From QIAW01 sp035487295 (GTDB taxonomy: Bacteria; Acidobacteriota; Terriglobia; Terriglobales; Acidobacteriaceae): a DNA stretch of 64,000 nucleotides. Positions 7,400 to 16,759 of this stretch are shown in pieces (position 1 is the first letter of the stretch; each line of letters opens with the position of its first letter). The notes beneath the pieces were generated by a model that saw only the letters and a list, made by a program, of their open reading frames with translations, was not told the origin of the DNA and searched no databases. The stretch is taken from NCBI GenBank assembly GCA_035487295.1, contig DATHMH010000015.1, forward strand, positions 124,001 through 188,000, in the 5' to 3' direction. Made by a program: the position numbers and the translations under genes.

Positions 7400-9955
7400 A
7401 TGCTTAAAGCAGGAACACAATTGGGGCCCTACAATATCCTCGGGCTGCTGGGCAGCGGGGGCATGGGCGAGGTGTACCGCGCGCGTGACACCCGGCTCAA
7501 CCGCGATGTTGCCATCAAGGTGATGCCCGCAGCCATGGCGAAAGACGAAGAGCGGCTGCGGCGCTTCGAGCAGGAAGCCAAAGCCGCTGGGATGCTGAAC
7601 CATCCCAACATTCTTGCCGTCTTTGATTTTGGCCTCTATGAAGGCGCGCCCTACCTGGTTTCGGAGTTGCTCGAAGGGCAATCTTTGCGCGACCTGTTGC
7701 GGAACGGCCGTCCCCCTTATCGCAAAGCCATCGACTACGCTATCCAGATCGCGAATGGATTAGCGGCCGCGCACGAAAAAGGCATCGTGCACCGCGACCT
7801 GAAGCCGGAAAATATTTTTATCACCAAAGATGGGCGCGCCAAGATCCTCGATTTTGGCATCGCCAAGCTGACCAAGCCGGACGTTTCCGACGACGAAACC
7901 CGCTTCTACGATTCCAACGTCAATACCGTGGCCGGAGCGGTCATGGGCACGCCCGGATATATGTCTCCTGAACAGATCAGGGGCAGGAACGCAGATCCGC
8001 GCTCCGACATTTTTTCTTTCGGAACAATTTTGTATGAAATGCTCTCTGGCGCCCGCGCTTTCAGCGGAGAGACCCTTACCGATATCAACGCCTCTATTCT
8101 GAGAGACGATCCGGCGGAAATATCGCAAACCGATCCCGCCATCCCTCCCGCTTTGGAACACATCGTGCGCCATTGCCTCGAAAAGAGCCCGGAAGAGCGC
8201 TTCCATTCGGCCCGCGATCTGGCATTTGCGCTACAGGGACTCTCCGTGGCTTCTACCCAAAGCCGCGTTCCGCAGAACTCGGTGCAACTCACCCGCTGGA
8301 AGCTGCCGCTCTATGCAATTCTGCTCGTCGTAGTTGCGGTTATACTGGGTTTTTGGCTGGGCAAGCGTTTGAGCTATTCGCAGCCTCCATCCTTTCAGCA
8401 ATTGACCTTTCGCCGTGGCTCCATTCATTTTGCGCGCTTTACCCCCGATGGCAACACGGTCATTTACGGCGCAAAGTTAAATGGTGAAGACCTGGCTATC
8501 TTCACCACCCGGCCGGGCAGCCTGGAGTCGCGTTCTTTGGAGATTCCCAAGGCAGACATTCTTTCCATTTCTTCCACCGAGAACATGGCCATTCTGCTGC
8601 CCGATGAAAACAACACGCTGGCCGAGGTTCCGCTGGCCGGCGGCGCGCCGAGAAAAAGAGACTCCAACATCCTGTTTGCCGATTGGACGCCCGATGGAAC
8701 CAACATGGTCGTGGTTCGCGATGCCGGTGTAACTAACCAATTGGAGTTTCCCGTCGGCAAGGTGCTCTATTCCACCGCAGGATACATCACCAACCCGCGC
8801 TTTTCTCCCGATGGCAAACTGATCGCTTTTATTGATCATCCCACTCATCACGCCGACAGCGGATCGGTCGTGACCATCGATTCTTCGGGGAAGAGGACCG
8901 TCTTGTCCGGCGAATGGTCCAGCGCCCTGGGCCTTGCCTGGTGGCCCAAAGGGGACGAAATCCTGTTCACCGCGTCGAAATCGGGCAACGACCGCCAACT
9001 GTGGGCCGTTGACCTCTCACAACATCTGCGCCTTCTGCTCAGCACCCCCGACATTCTCACCTTGCAGGATATTTCCCATGGACGTGTTCTGCTGGCTGAA
9101 GACGACGTGCATGCCGAAGTAATAGGAATGCTGGCAGGCAGCGACAAAGAACGTGATTTTTCCTGGCTTGATCTCTCCACCGCTACGGATCTATCCGACG
9201 ATGGAACCATGTTGTTGATGGACGAATCCGGCGAAGCCGGAGGCAAGAACGCCGCCACCTATCTGCGCAAGACTGACGGCTCCATTCCGGTTCAAATTGG
9301 GGAAGGCCAGGCGGCAGCCCTCTCTCCTGATGGAAAGTGGTCGCTGTCGTTCGTATCAGGCTCTCCTCCCAAATTGCTTTTAGAGGCGACCGGCGTTGGC
9401 CAGCCAAAAGAGATCACCAACCAGGAAATAAGCTCTTATCAATTCGCCTCATGGCTTCCCGATGACCAGCATTTTGTCTTTGCCGGCAATGCCGCCGACC
9501 ATCCTGCCCGTCTCTACGTGCAGGATGTCGATGGCGGTAAACCGGTTCCCATTACGCCTGAAGGCATCGATGTCTCTGACATTGGAGGCGGTTTTACCGT
9601 CTCTCCCGACGGTAAATCAGTGGCCCTCATGGGCGCCAACGACGATATTTTCATCTATCCTATCGAAGGCGGAACGCCCCAAAAACTGAAGGGCAATACG
9701 CCCGGCGACGTACCCATCCAGTGGAGCGCCGATGGCCGCGCCCTTTATCTTTACCGCGGCGGAGACCGCCAGTTCCAGATCTATCGCTGCGACATCGCGA
9801 CCGGCAAGAGCACTTTGTTCAAGGAGCTGAAGCCCTCAGACCTGGCGGGAATCGATGATATGAATTCAGTCCTGGTGACGCCCGACGGCAAATGGTACGC
9901 CTATAGTTATCAGCGCACCCTCTCACACCTGTTCATCGTCGACGGCGTAAAGTAA
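7400..9955 (+). CDS. Membrane Ser/Thr protein kinase with PD40 beta-propeller sensor
   Basis: An 851-residue eukaryotic-like kinase. Kinase domain residues are complete: glycine loop GSGGMGEV (19-26), Lys40 in VAIK, HRDLKPEN (131-138) with catalytic Asp133, DFG at 151-153, and activation-loop GTPGYMSPEQ near 190. A single membrane helix (about 300-320, YAILLVVVAVILGFWLG) follows. A C-terminal region of about 520 residues then has repeated FxPDG-type strands (FTPDG, WTPDG, FSPDG, LSPDG, VSPDG) typical of TolB/PD40 propellers. The expected topology puts the kinase inside and the propeller in the periplasm, sensing an unknown signal. This architecture is characteristic of Acidobacteriota. The ATG at 7400 has no close ribosome site. 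Confidence 0.93.
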   Translation: MLKAGTQLGPYNILGLLGSGGMGEVYRARDTRLNRDVAIKVMPAAMAKDEERLRRFEQEAKAAGMLNHPNILAVFDFGLYEGAPYLVSELLEGQSLRDLLRNGRPPYRKAIDYAIQIANGLAAAHEKGIVHRDLKPENIFITKDGRAKILDFGIAKLTKPDVSDDETRFYDSNVNTVAGAVMGTPGYMSPEQIRGRNADPRSDIFSFGTILYEMLSGARAFSGETLTDINASILRDDPAEISQTDPAIPPALEHIVRHCLEKSPEERFHSARDLAFALQGLSVASTQSRVPQNSVQLTRWKLPLYAILLVVVAVILGFWLGKRLSYSQPPSFQQLTFRRGSIHFARFTPDGNTVIYGAKLNGEDLAIFTTRPGSLESRSLEIPKADILSISSTENMAILLPDENNTLAEVPLAGGAPRKRDSNILFADWTPDGTNMVVVRDAGVTNQLEFPVGKVLYSTAGYITNPRFSPDGKLIAFIDHPTHHADSGSVVTIDSSGKRTVLSGEWSSALGLAWWPKGDEILFTASKSGNDRQLWAVDLSQHLRLLLSTPDILTLQDISHGRVLLAEDDVHAEVIGMLAGSDKERDFSWLDLSTATDLSDDGTMLLMDESGEAGGKNAATYLRKTDGSIPVQIGEGQAAALSPDGKWSLSFVSGSPPKLLLEATGVGQPKEITNQEISSYQFASWLPDDQHFVFAGNAADHPARLYVQDVDGGKPVPITPEGIDVSDIGGGFTVSPDGKSVALMGANDDIFIYPIEGGTPQKLKGNTPGDVPIQWSADGRALYLYRGGDRQFQIYRCDIATGKSTLFKELKPSDLAGIDDMNSVLVTPDGKWYAYSYQRTLSHLFIVDGVK

Positions 9956-10050
9956 GATTGAGTCTTGCGAAAACCCAAGAGTATGTAGGCAACTATACGG
10001 TTTTGATTGCTACATGCTTACAATCTCTACCATTTCAATTTGCATCTTGT

Positions 10051-10084
10051 GATTCTGAGCGCCTTTTTTTTGGCGCGAAGAATC
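10051..10084. repeat. REP-like palindromic unit
   Basis: GATTCT and AGAATC arms enclose GCGCC/GGCGC arms around a T8 loop. It belongs to the GATYCTGAGC...CGAAGRATC family seen at four other places in the window. Confidence 0.7.
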
Positions 10085-10196
10085 CCGAGAGTATCTACCA
10101 CGCCCATACCGTTTGTGAGGTTTTCTCACGGTGACCCGTACTTAGTTCTGTCGGATGGCCTCCTGCCTTTCGTGCGATCCTTCGGCGTGACCAAAT

Positions 10197-10232
10197 AAAA
10201 ACCAAAGGCCCGCACTGAGGCGGGCCTTGGTT
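10197..10232 (-). terminator. Intrinsic terminator of the TIGR03118-like gene
   Basis: A 13-bp GC-rich stem (AACCAAAGGCCCGC against GCGGGCCTTGGTT, one bulged base) with a short loop. On the minus strand it is followed by five U residues. It lies 24 bp downstream of the stop codon of the gene at 10256-11395. Confidence 0.85.
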
Positions 10233-10255
10233 GCCTTTCCTCAAACTACTGACAA

Positions 10256-11395
10256 CTACTGCTCATCATCCTCACGCAGTTCGGGTGCAACTGGCGTCAA
10301 AGTCCCGAACAGGCCATCTTTTTCGCCGTTGATGCCGGCAGTAAAGAACAGTGTGGTGGCCGGGCCGGCGCTGTGATCGTTTCCGAAACGCAGTGCCCAC
10401 AATCCATCGATCGTCAGGGTTGTTCCGTCGGCCTTCAACACATTTCCCAGGAACCGCCCGGTCAGCGGATTGAATGCCGCGATAGTACCGCCGCGGAAGT
10501 TACCCACCAGCAGTGTATGGCTGAACTCGCCGAAGTGCTCCGTGGTCAGCACCACGCCCCAGGGGGCATTGAACCACGGTCCATGCTGCAGGTGGGTCAG
10601 CATTCTGCCGTGGGAGTTGAAAACAGCGACGAATCCGAAGCCCGTACCGCCCACCGGGTCGTGCTTGGGAGCGTCCTGCTTGGCATAGGTTACGTAGATG
10701 TTGGGTCCAATCGCCTGCACGTTAAAAGGAGCAAAGTCGCGGGGGATGCGATCGTCGTCGAAAGCTTCTTCTGAGATCTTCACCTGTTTGAAGTTGGTAT
10801 CAAAAACGTCAACGCGCCCGCTGCGGAAGTTGGCCGCGAGGATGAACTTGTTCCCGTCAATCTCGGCAATGGTGGCGCCCTTGTAAACCGCTCCGTTGGC
10901 AGCGTCAGGCACCTGCGAGTGATCGACTTTGATGGTTGCGGTAGGGCCGCCGGCCCAGCCCTGAACGGTGCCATCCTCGGTTACAAAAATAAATGCGGCG
11001 GGATTGCCCGGCGTCAGCTGGAAGTCGTTGCTTCCGTTGAACATGATTCCTGTCGGGGTGCCAGGCGCTGGTTGGCTGGGAGCATTTGGAACGGCAACGA
11101 GGTCCTTCGGCGCATTAATCGGCACGATGTGGACGACGCCGGCTGCGTCGATGGAGTAAAGCGTAGAGGTGCCGCTGTTATTGTTTGAAACCCACCAGGG
11201 AGAAGTTGGGCTGGAAACCAGTCCCCAGGGATTCTGCAGATTTGGATCGATGATCGGCGTTTGCCCCGGTGCGCCGGGGACATCGGAGACCAAGTCCGTC
11301 TCCGTATAGTGCTGGCCGAACACAAGGGTTGAAAGTACTATGGCGACGAAGCCAACAGCGAGCGGCTTCAAACGTGACAGACGGGGGATATTCAT
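10256..11395 (-). CDS. Secreted TIGR03118 family protein
   Basis: A 379-residue protein starting MNIPRLSRLKPLAV with a signal peptide (hydrophobic VGFVAIVLSTLVFG, then Q). The body shows the phrases typical of this uncharacterised family: LVSDVPGAPGQTPIIDPNLQ, NPWGLV, WWVSNNNSGTSTLY, GTPTGIMFN, and repeated propeller-like strands such as GAVYKGATIAEIDG. Function is unknown; a secreted six-bladed propeller is likely. The start at 11395 is set by AAGGAG about ten bases upstream. A TTG further upstream (11413) overlaps that ribosome site and is rejected. It has its own terminator and looks monocistronic. Confidence 0.85.
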   Translation of the reverse strand: MNIPRLSRLKPLAVGFVAIVLSTLVFGQHYTETDLVSDVPGAPGQTPIIDPNLQNPWGLVSSPTSPWWVSNNNSGTSTLYSIDAAGVVHIVPINAPKDLVAVPNAPSQPAPGTPTGIMFNGSNDFQLTPGNPAAFIFVTEDGTVQGWAGGPTATIKVDHSQVPDAANGAVYKGATIAEIDGNKFILAANFRSGRVDVFDTNFKQVKISEEAFDDDRIPRDFAPFNVQAIGPNIYVTYAKQDAPKHDPVGGTGFGFVAVFNSHGRMLTHLQHGPWFNAPWGVVLTTEHFGEFSHTLLVGNFRGGTIAAFNPLTGRFLGNVLKADGTTLTIDGLWALRFGNDHSAGPATTLFFTAGINGEKDGLFGTLTPVAPELREDDEQ

Positions 11396-11956
11396 TGAAA
11401 TTATCTCCTTCAATATTTTGTTGCGGGCCCTTAACGGAGTTACACTGGCAATCCAAATTGGCCAGTTTCATTTTGGTGCAGGCGCGTTGATAAATGAACT
11501 GCGTGAACTTATTGCACTCGGCATTCAAGAGACAGCTTGGTAAATCCGCATCTCTGGATGCGACGAATTTGAGTATAGAAAAATGGGCTATTGCGAATTG
11601 TCATCCAAATGTCTTTTTTTGGTTAATTAATCTTAAAGAAGGATGTGTGAGATGTGGTCTCAGGCAGCAGCAGGGCTGCCGGTCAAAGCTTTGGATGAAT
11701 GGATGGATGAATTGCTTTGAAAAGTTGCTCCGGCCGTTTCGTCATCGCCGTTTGCATCTTGTCGGCCTGAGCATTTGACTTGCAGATGCAAGTTAGGACT
11801 GAAATGAACAAATTGCATATTGTTTCTACAGCTTTGTCATCCCGACCGGAGCCGCGCACTTTGTTGGGGCCACAACTGTTATTTACATACAGAAAAAACT
11901 AAACAGGTCTGATAACGCCGGGGTGTTCACGAAGATGTCACCCCGGCTATGTGTAC
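11396..11956. other. Non-coding region between two minus-strand genes
   Basis: A 560-bp stretch with no convincing gene. It holds a perfect palindrome at 11778-11793 (ACTTGCA arms, 2-nt centre), a candidate operator for the downstream gene, and the stem-loop at 11917-11947 that follows the Oar-like receptor gene. Confidence 0.5.
11917..11947 (-). terminator. Stem-loop after the Oar-like receptor gene
   Basis: A perfect 9-bp stem GCCGGGGTG/CACCCCGGC with a 13-nt loop lies ten bases after the receptor stop codon. There is no immediate U tract; a U-rich run comes about 20 nt later. It is probably a terminator or mRNA-stabilising hairpin. Confidence 0.55.
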
Positions 11957-14900
11957 TTACCAGATCAATTTCAATCCGAACTGCACTTGCCGCGATGTGG
12001 TAGAGGTGCTGGTGATCGCTCCCGCCGTGCCTGAGAGCCCGGAAGGCGTAAACACGATCAAATTCGGCGTGTTGAAATTGGCTCGATTCAGAAGATTAAA
12101 AATCTCTGCGCGAAACTGCAGGTTCAACCGTTCGCGAATGGATGTCTCTTTCAAAGTGGAAAAATCCCAGGTGGCAAGCCCCGGACCGATCAACGTATCT
12201 CTTCCCAGATTACCGTAAAATCCGCTGTTGGCGGGCACGGGAAGAAATGCATTCGGATTAAACCACTGGCCGGGCTTGCCCAGTATCGCCGGCCCGGTGA
12301 AGTTTGGGTTCACAAACGGCCGCACCGGATTCCGCGTGTCTCCGTTGTTCGATGGGTTGTAGCTGAGTTGCGGCGTAAAGGGAAAACCGGATTGCAGCGT
12401 GACAATGCTATTCACCGACCACCCGCTCACAATGCCATTGCCCCAGCCTCCCAGACTGTTCGCAATTGCCTTCCCGCGCCCAAACGGCAGCTCATAGACG
12501 GTGCTGATCACTCCCATATTGCGCACGTCGTAGGTGGCAAGGCCCCAGTCTGCGCGCAAATTGAATGGGTTCGACACCAGTCCTGGCGCGTTTCCGGCTG
12601 TTGTCCCATTTAGGGAATCCCCGTCATCAAGTGCTTTGGACCAGGTATAGACACCTCTTACAGAAAGACCGCGACTGAAACGGCGATTCACATCCACTTG
12701 CAACGCGTGATAGGAGCTGACCCCGCGAGAGAACCAGGTCCACGTGTTCGTCAGGATAGGACTGGGATTCGCCTTCGGAGTTCCAGCAGGAATGTAAAAT
12801 GTGCCGGCAGGAATTGGCGCATTCGCCAGGGCCCCCGGAAATGTGCCCGGGTATGTAGCAGGACAGGGCGCTGCCGGACAGATAGTCGGGATGGGCTCAT
12901 TCGCATCAATGCCAATAACTTCGTGGTAGCCGTGGGACCCCACGTAACCTACAGTGAGAGCGGTATTCGGAGAAAGTTCCTGTTGAACTCTGAGCGACCA
13001 GGAGATCAGCGTGGGCGTTTTCAAATTGGGTTGTACGCCTCCAGGGGCCAGCTTTGCGCTTGCGGGCACCGGAGCGGCCGTGTTGATGGGAAGCTGCGAG
13101 ACCGGCAACGAAGCGATGCTGTACGTCGCATTGAACGGCGCATTCTGGTCTGCCCGGTAACCGAGTGCATCTTGAAGGTCGTTATACATGCCGAACCCGG
13201 CCCGCACTACGGTTTTGGCGCCGAAGGGACTCCACGCGATGCCGAGCCGTGGTTGTGGCAGAAATCTCGCATTGTTGGCGGCAAAGTCAGCGCTGCCAAT
13301 GTGCGGCTGCGTCGAGATCACGCCATTGTTGAAGGTGTAGTTGGCCGCCCGGCCGTGGGCCTCATTCCAGCCCGTGGTGAACTCATCGCGGAATCCCAAA
13401 GACAGCATCAACTTCGGCGTCAATCGTATGACATCTTCGGCATACCACGCGCCCAGCAAAGACCGCCAGTTCATCTCGGTGGGCGCGGGATCAAAGAGGA
13501 ACGTTGATGTCGTCCCTTGCAAAAATGTTTGCAGGCTGGTGAACGTTGCCTGCCCAAACTGGCTCAGGGAGATGGTCTCGTTTGACTGGAAGGGCTGGAG
13601 CCATACGCCAACGCTGAACTGGTGGCGTCCTCGCGTCAGGCTGAAGCGATCTTCGATAGTAAATAAGTTGCGGGCGATGCGCAGATTGCTGCCGTTATTG
13701 CTTCCCGCCAGCCCGACCTGCGCTTGCGGATTAGAGGCTGCACTGCCTCCAACCACCACCGCGCCAACCGGATGTCCGAGCAGAAAACCGGGAACATTGG
13801 CCGCCGGAGTGCCGGGAGTTGGTTCTCCCGTATAAAAATAACCTGCCCGCGAGAAGCCAAAGCGCGCGGTATTCAGCGCAGACGGAGAGAAACTATGCGT
13901 TTCTTCCAGGCTGAAGACCTGCTCCCGCAGCGTAACGATATCGGTGCTGTAAGGATCGAGCACCGTGGCCGTGACGTCGCCGCCGTCGTCGATTGTGTAA
14001 ATGCCCGAAAGCGAATCCCGGTTGGTGAAGATGTGGTCAAGTCGTACCGTCCCAAAATCCTCCCGGATGGTTTGCAAAGGACTGCTGAAAAACTCCGCAA
14101 TGCCGTTGAAGTCAGGAGTTCCAGGCAGCGGAGCGGGCCACAAGTTGAGCAGTGGCTGGACGCTGGGCACGGCGGAAGCGCGCGAAGCCGCATCGGGAAC
14201 AAATGCCGCGGATGTCTGGTGCAAATTCTGTCGAAATCCCTCATAGTTCGCGAACACAAAGGTCTTTTCGGTCTGAATCGGTCCGCCCACCGAGCCGCCA
14301 AATTGGTTGCGCTGAAATCCTGGGACTGAACCCTGATCGAAGAAATTGCGCGTATCAAGGGCGCTGTTGCGCAAGAATTCGAACGCGGCGCCGTGCCACT
14401 GCTTGCTCCCCGACTGGGTCACGATGATCACCTGGCCGCCGGGTCTTTTGCCATACTCCGCGCTGTAAGAGTCGCGCAGCACATTGAATTCGCGCACCGC
14501 ATCCACCCCCAGCAACTGCTGGCTCGTGCCTCCCGGCTGCATGTTGTTCTCCGCCGCTCCCGTGTACTCGACCCCGTTTAGCAGAAATATGTTTTGCTGC
14601 GGCCGGTTCCCCGAGACCGCGAAGTTATTCCCCGTGGTTGAATTCGAAACTCCAATTCCGCCGGTCTTCTCCCAGGTGAAATTAACGATCCCCGGATTCA
14701 GTGGCAGCAGCAAGTCGTAGCTCCGCCCGTTCAGGGGAAGATCTTTTACCTGCCGCTCGCCCACCAGGCCCGAGATGTCTTGCGTCGTTACGCTCACCAG
14801 CGGCGCGTCCCCGGTCACCTCCACTTTTTCACTCACCTTGCCGACACGGAGGCTCAAATTCACGCTCGCATCCTGACCAACGACCAGGCGAATTCCCGTC

Positions 14901-15247
14901 CGAATTCCTTCCGCAAAACCATCTTTTTTAACCCGAACCTCATACTCCCCGACCGGAAGAGCCAGCAATTGATATCTGCCGGCTCCGTCCGTAACTGCAC
15001 TGCGCGAAAGCCCTGTATCCTGGTTGCGCGCCATGACAGTTGCGGAGGAAATGGCCGCGCCTGATTGATCGGTTACCGTTCCAGACAAGTTCGCCGAAAC
15101 CTGCGCCCAGGCAAATGGGGCGCATAGGCAAAGCAACAGCACTGCCAGCATCGAAAGATGACCGCTTCGGCCGGTTCGCGGGATATCCGCAAAGATAGTG
15201 TGCGATCGCTGGCGCGAGAAGTGTAAACCCAGGGTAGCCTTATGCAT
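11957..15247 (-). CDS. Oar-like TonB-dependent receptor with carboxypeptidase-regulatory N-terminus
   Basis: A 1096-residue outer-membrane protein. A signal peptide ends near residue 48 (hydrophobic LAVLLLCLCAPFAWA, then Q). Residues about 52-135 form a carboxypeptidase regulatory-like Ig domain (LSGTVTDQSGAAISSATV, LPVGEYEVRVKKDGF). A plug domain follows (VKDLPLNGRSYDLLL, GGQVIIVTQSGS), then a long beta-barrel with aromatic-rich strands and a C-terminal strand ending QVQFGLKLIW. This architecture is expanded in Acidobacteriota and is usually linked to uptake of large substrates, with the substrate unknown. GAGGAGGAAG precedes the ATG. The HTH-TOBE gene upstream is divergent and could regulate it. 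Confidence 0.92.
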   Translation of the reverse strand: MHKATLGLHFSRQRSHTIFADIPRTGRSGHLSMLAVLLLCLCAPFAWAQVSANLSGTVTDQSGAAISSATVMARNQDTGLSRSAVTDGAGRYQLLALPVGEYEVRVKKDGFAEGIRTGIRLVVGQDASVNLSLRVGKVSEKVEVTGDAPLVSVTTQDISGLVGERQVKDLPLNGRSYDLLLPLNPGIVNFTWEKTGGIGVSNSTTGNNFAVSGNRPQQNIFLLNGVEYTGAAENNMQPGGTSQQLLGVDAVREFNVLRDSYSAEYGKRPGGQVIIVTQSGSKQWHGAAFEFLRNSALDTRNFFDQGSVPGFQRNQFGGSVGGPIQTEKTFVFANYEGFRQNLHQTSAAFVPDAASRASAVPSVQPLLNLWPAPLPGTPDFNGIAEFFSSPLQTIREDFGTVRLDHIFTNRDSLSGIYTIDDGGDVTATVLDPYSTDIVTLREQVFSLEETHSFSPSALNTARFGFSRAGYFYTGEPTPGTPAANVPGFLLGHPVGAVVVGGSAASNPQAQVGLAGSNNGSNLRIARNLFTIEDRFSLTRGRHQFSVGVWLQPFQSNETISLSQFGQATFTSLQTFLQGTTSTFLFDPAPTEMNWRSLLGAWYAEDVIRLTPKLMLSLGFRDEFTTGWNEAHGRAANYTFNNGVISTQPHIGSADFAANNARFLPQPRLGIAWSPFGAKTVVRAGFGMYNDLQDALGYRADQNAPFNATYSIASLPVSQLPINTAAPVPASAKLAPGGVQPNLKTPTLISWSLRVQQELSPNTALTVGYVGSHGYHEVIGIDANEPIPTICPAAPCPATYPGTFPGALANAPIPAGTFYIPAGTPKANPSPILTNTWTWFSRGVSSYHALQVDVNRRFSRGLSVRGVYTWSKALDDGDSLNGTTAGNAPGLVSNPFNLRADWGLATYDVRNMGVISTVYELPFGRGKAIANSLGGWGNGIVSGWSVNSIVTLQSGFPFTPQLSYNPSNNGDTRNPVRPFVNPNFTGPAILGKPGQWFNPNAFLPVPANSGFYGNLGRDTLIGPGLATWDFSTLKETSIRERLNLQFRAEIFNLLNRANFNTPNLIVFTPSGLSGTAGAITSTSTTSRQVQFGLKLIW

Positions 15248-15363
15248 TGGTTCTCTTCCTCCTCATGAAATAAGGTTTAGCGGAAGAACTAGAAAGTGTA
15301 TATCGACGACGATTATTATGTCGAATACTGTGCGTTTATATATGATTTCTGCCCGATGATCCC

Positions 15364-15427
15364 GGCCCCATCTCTTGCGAAAAATGCACACCTGTAGACC
15401 CCGATTCGTTGACGGAGAGATGGGGCC
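15364..15427. promoter_or_regulatory. 12-bp perfect inverted repeat between divergent genes
   Basis: GGCCCCATCTCT at 15364-15375 is exactly complementary in inverted orientation to 15416-15427, with 40 bp between. It lies in the 200-bp divergent region between the Oar-like receptor and the HTH-TOBE gene and ends 20 bp before the latter's ATG. It could be a paired operator or a 5' UTR stem-loop. Confidence 0.55.
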
Positions 15428-15447
15428 ACTGTAGGATTTCGTTTCAA

Positions 15448-15894
15448 ATGACCGCAAAGGCTAAAGTTCGAAGTTCGAAACCGGGAAAAGATGAGACATT
15501 GCTGAAACTGCGCGAAGCGGCCCTGGAACTTCGCATCAGCGTCCCCACGATCAAGCAGTGGATTTACAGGCGGAAGATTCGCAGCATCCAGACCGCGGGA
15601 GGGCACCATCGTATTCCGCGGAGTGAAGTTGACCGCCTCCTGTTTCGGACAACAGGGAAGACGGCATCCGAACGCGCCCTTGTCATACGTCGCGTCAGCG
15701 GAAGAAATCAACTCGTGGGGCGAATCGAATCGGTCCGCCTAAGCGGGCTTATGGCCGAGGTAACCATTTCCATCGGCGATCATCAGATCACTGCGATTAT
15801 CACCGCAAGTTCAGCCCGCGAAATGAACCTCAAACCCGGCCAGACAGCGGCCGCCCTCATAAAAGCGACAGAAGTGATGGTTCTGCGCGTGTAA
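15448..15894 (+). CDS. HTH (MerR/excisionase-type) and TOBE/Mop domain regulator
   Basis: A 148-residue protein. Residues about 13-70 form a winged HTH of the MerR/excisionase class (LREAALELRISVPTIKQW, then RKIRSIQTAGGHHRIPRSEV). Residues about 80-148 form a Mop/TOBE domain (RNQLVGRIESVRLSGLMAEV, ITASSAREMNLKPGQTAAAL, KATEVMVLRV), which in known proteins binds molybdate or related oxyanions. It is probably a small molybdate-type sensor/regulator or storage-like protein. The start is ATG 15448. A TTG at 15409 lies inside the 12-bp inverted repeat and is rejected. No mod or moa genes are nearby. Confidence 0.82.
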   Translation: MTAKAKVRSSKPGKDETLLKLREAALELRISVPTIKQWIYRRKIRSIQTAGGHHRIPRSEVDRLLFRTTGKTASERALVIRRVSGRNQLVGRIESVRLSGLMAEVTISIGDHQITAIITASSAREMNLKPGQTAAALIKATEVMVLRV

Positions 15895-15960
15895 CCTGAG
15901 AAGGGTGACCCCTGCGCCTAAGTTTGAGGCGCGAGTCGGGCGTCTGAGCCCGCAGCCGGA

Positions 15961-15982
15961 ATCCTGAGCGAAGTCGAAGGAT
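15961..15982. repeat. REP-like unit ATCCTGAGCG...CGAAGGAT
   Basis: A short palindromic unit with ATCCT/AGGAT arms in the gap after the HTH-TOBE gene; same family as the units at 10051, 39294, 43677 and 55532. Nothing else is recognisable between 15895 and 16183 apart from two loose copies of ACGATTTGAGAA. Confidence 0.65.
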
Positions 15983-16183
15983 CTCGCGGCTATTGCTCAG
16001 AACGCTTTAAAATCAGGAAGAATGTATGGTCGGGGCTAGGAGACGATTTGAGAACTTTTGCCATGGGTTGCGGAGAGAGTACTGACTTCAAAGTTATAGC
16101 TGTCTAAAGGGTTAGCCTGGAGTCAGGCAGGGCTACGATTTGAGAATCTTGTCCGCTTGATCGTCAGTTCGTCGATACACATA

Positions 16184-16597
16184 TCAACTGCTTGATCGGT
16201 CGACGTAGGTTTCAGCGAAAGACTCATCTGGGGAGGTCGCCGGCCAACCAATCATGACCAGGAACACGTCGATGACAAAGAGCGCGATGGCAATGTCGTT
16301 GAAAAGGGTCGCTTGCGCTAAATTGGGCCAGAGTTGATTGGCAGCCCAAAAGAGAAAAGCAACCGCCAAAATGATCGCCTTAAGGAATTCCATAGGCGCG
16401 GGCCGGCGGGAGCGCTGGTAGACAAGGTAGGCAAACGCGATCATAGCAAGGGGAAACGCCGCAAGGAAATCATGAGCTCTGGCGGGGAAAAGCCCTGGCA
16501 GGGCATCCCATGCGAAGAGCACTCCGACACTTGCGAGAGTGACCACCCCGAGGACCACCGAAATAACGCGGTGGGCTCGGCGAAGACGAGCACACAT
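16184..16597 (-). CDS. Small integral membrane protein, unknown function
   Basis: A 137-residue protein with four hydrophobic helices: about 12-32 (ISVVLGVVTLASVGVLFAW), 45-62, 72-92 (AIILAVAFLFWAANQLWP) and 98-118 (ALFVIDVFLVMIGW). A basic N-terminus (MCARLRRAHR) suggests the N-end is inside. No family is recognised. It is transcribed away from the Kdp locus and has no obvious partner. The assignment rests on coding character and helices alone. Confidence 0.6.
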   Translation of the reverse strand: MCARLRRAHRVISVVLGVVTLASVGVLFAWDALPGLFPARAHDFLAAFPLAMIAFAYLVYQRSRRPAPMEFLKAIILAVAFLFWAANQLWPNLAQATLFNDIAIALFVIDVFLVMIGWPATSPDESFAETYVDRSSS

Positions 16598-16759
16598 AGA
16601 GTAATCCTACAAGATGAAGCGGACGTGATCACTAATAGCATATCCCTGAAGCGTAGATGCAGATTCTTCAATGAATGGTTCCCGTCAGCACATGGAGTCT
16701 GATCTCCCCCCGCGGAATTCCCCAAAGATCTTGAACTCGGCGACCACGACTTTTCGTTG

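Noticed and set aside
12698..13507. A 269-codon frame antisense to the Oar-like receptor
   Set aside because: Arg-rich composition typical of antisense shadows; the receptor frame is well supported.
15409..15447. TTG start for the HTH-TOBE regulator
   Set aside because: The TTG and following codons lie in the 12-bp inverted repeat; ATG 15448 gives a normal domain boundary.
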